Shown one piece after another: positions 62,464 to 64,000 of a stretch of 64,000 nt of DNA. The notes beneath the pieces were generated by a model, which saw only the letters and a list, made by a program, of their open reading frames with translations, did not search any database and had not been told where the DNA came from. The DNA comes from Setoptus koraiensis (taxonomy: Eukaryota > Arthropoda). The stretch lies in NCBI GenBank assembly GCA_048013815.1, contig CM106586.1, positions 4,712,001 to 4,776,000 of the forward strand, in the 5' to 3' direction. Positions within the stretch are counted from its first letter, which is position 1; each line of letters starts with the position of its first letter. The position numbers and the translations under genes were made by a program.

Positions 62464-62599
62464 CTCTTAGAGGTTGCACTTTGAGAACATAAAGCGGCAA
62501 TAACGGCAACAGCAACAAAAAGAGCCCACTGGCGGCAATGTATCGCAGCGCTAGGCCAGCCATAAATACTTGGCCAGGCCCACAAACACAGGCATACAT
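62464..62599 (-). CDS. Possible first coding exon of a single-span membrane protein
   Basis: ATG at 62599, then MYACVCGPGQVFMAGLALRY and a hydrophobic segment (IAASGLFLLLLPLLPLYVL) followed by KVQPLR, ending at AAGAG|GTACGT with one base left over. The pattern is that of a type II signal anchor, as in Golgi enzymes. It could belong with the candidate exon at 60583, but the phases need an intermediate exon that I do not see. Confidence 0.22.
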
Positions 62600-63210
62600 G
62601 GGCTCCACTTTGGGGCCCCCGTGCGGCGGATATGACCAACAGGCCCCCGGATAGATATACGTGACGTAACTGGGCTATTCATTGAGATCACATATATATA
62701 TATATGACATTTGTTCGTTAATATTTCTTGGCTCCGTCTGACTGCTGACATTTGCTGCTCGTCGTGCTTTTTTTCTTACATTTTTCAGCACTGCCAGCCC
62801 GTTCGTTAGACTGCTCGCTAGCACGATGACGTGCTCTATGAATGATGATGATTATTTTAATGGTCTATTATATCTCTGTGTGTGCCCAACATATCCAGCC
62901 TGGCTACAGTGGGCCCCATCTAGATTCTTTTTCGTGCGTCACAACGCTCGCATATACATAACGGCTACACATAAAGGCGCATACGAGGGGATATATATAT
63001 AAATATATTCTAGATAAATACATTCTCTGGCTGGCACATAAATACGTGCCAGGAGTATCTTTATTGAAAAGACACACAGCTGACGGATTGAAATGAACTG
63101 GTTGCGTTGGTTGCGTGGTGCGCGCTCGAAAAGTTAGTGTCTTCTTGTTTGCGAGCATTATCAATAATAGTACCAGTGGCAGCAATAATAAAAATGCCAG
63201 TTTGCATTGA

Positions 63211-63426
<216 letters not shown>

Positions 63427-64000
63427 TGACGCGGCGTGACAGTCACTGTGCAATTGGGGCCCCTTTGTGGACCCTGTGCGGGCCAAAAGCCAGAGCACAC
63501 AATGAAACCTGTCAGGCGCACATGCATATTGATGGCATTGTCATTTATGTTTATATTATTATCATTACGCTCTCACTATAAATACAAATGTATATTTTGG
63601 CGCCACTAAACTTGTCTCAATATCCAGCTATCTGTCTATGCGGCAACAACAATAGACATTTAGTATGACACAAACAATAAGCTACACGGGCCTACACAAA
63701 CGGGCCGACATTTATCAAACTTTGAATTGTCTGAATTGTTGCTCGCTCGGGCCCCAAAGTCGGGGGGCGCCTGAAGTTTGGGGCCCAGGGCCAAAATTCA
63801 GACGCCGGCAATTGGAAACAATTATGGCAAATGGGCAAATGGGTATCCCGTAATCTATTACCCATAATCTATTATCGTCTGGCCTGGCGCTGTCGCTGTC
63901 GCTGTCGCTAGTGCAGCAGACACGACACAGCGACATTACCGTCCATTTATTCGTTTGTATCCGTTTGTATCCGCTTGTATCCGTTTGTATCTGTCCGTAT

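Overview
The window is nuclear DNA of an arthropod, most likely a chelicerate and probably a mite. The evidence is spliced genes with GT-AG introns, a Rebers-Riddiford cuticle protein whose chitin-binding domain ends in the arachnid-style GFRA..TNE.GT signature, and the first coding exon of an eag-type (KCNH) potassium channel. There is no bacterial operon structure and I see no rRNA or tRNA gene. I find no reverse transcriptase or transposase reading frame. Coding density is low (about 10 kb of 64 kb). The remainder is intron or intergenic DNA full of CAA/TTG/CAG trinucleotide tracts, minisatellites and unusually long perfect palindromes.

Layout. 0-4.3 kb: repeat-rich spacer with a local duplication (copies near 2.2 and 3.2 kb). 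4.4-5.9 kb: a TATA-driven, two-exon cuticle protein gene on the plus strand. 5.9-11.5 kb: spacer with one doubtful secreted ORF. 11.5-18.8 kb: a three-exon minus-strand gene whose junctions can be read exactly; it encodes a 1283-residue protein with three diverged copies of an unrecognised domain, and introns fall at nearly the same place in copies 2 and 3. 18.8-23.1 kb: spacer with several coding-like fragments. 23.17-27.85 kb: one unspliced plus-strand ORF of 1560 residues with an N-terminal MGC acylation-type signal and a P-loop, embedded in Asn/Gln/Ser-rich filler. 29.18-29.88 kb: a three-exon plus-strand gene for a 107-residue membrane protein. 33.95-34.03 kb: exon 1 of the eag channel; no second exon is visible, so the remaining 30 kb (richer in GC and GGGCCC) is probably its first intron, possibly with small opposite-strand coding fragments near 60.6-62.6 kb.

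The genes have no obvious shared pathway: one extracellular structural protein, one channel subunit and three unrecognised proteins. All spliced models below were derived by hand from splice-site sequence and frame continuity. The domain names rest on motif recognition, not on a search.
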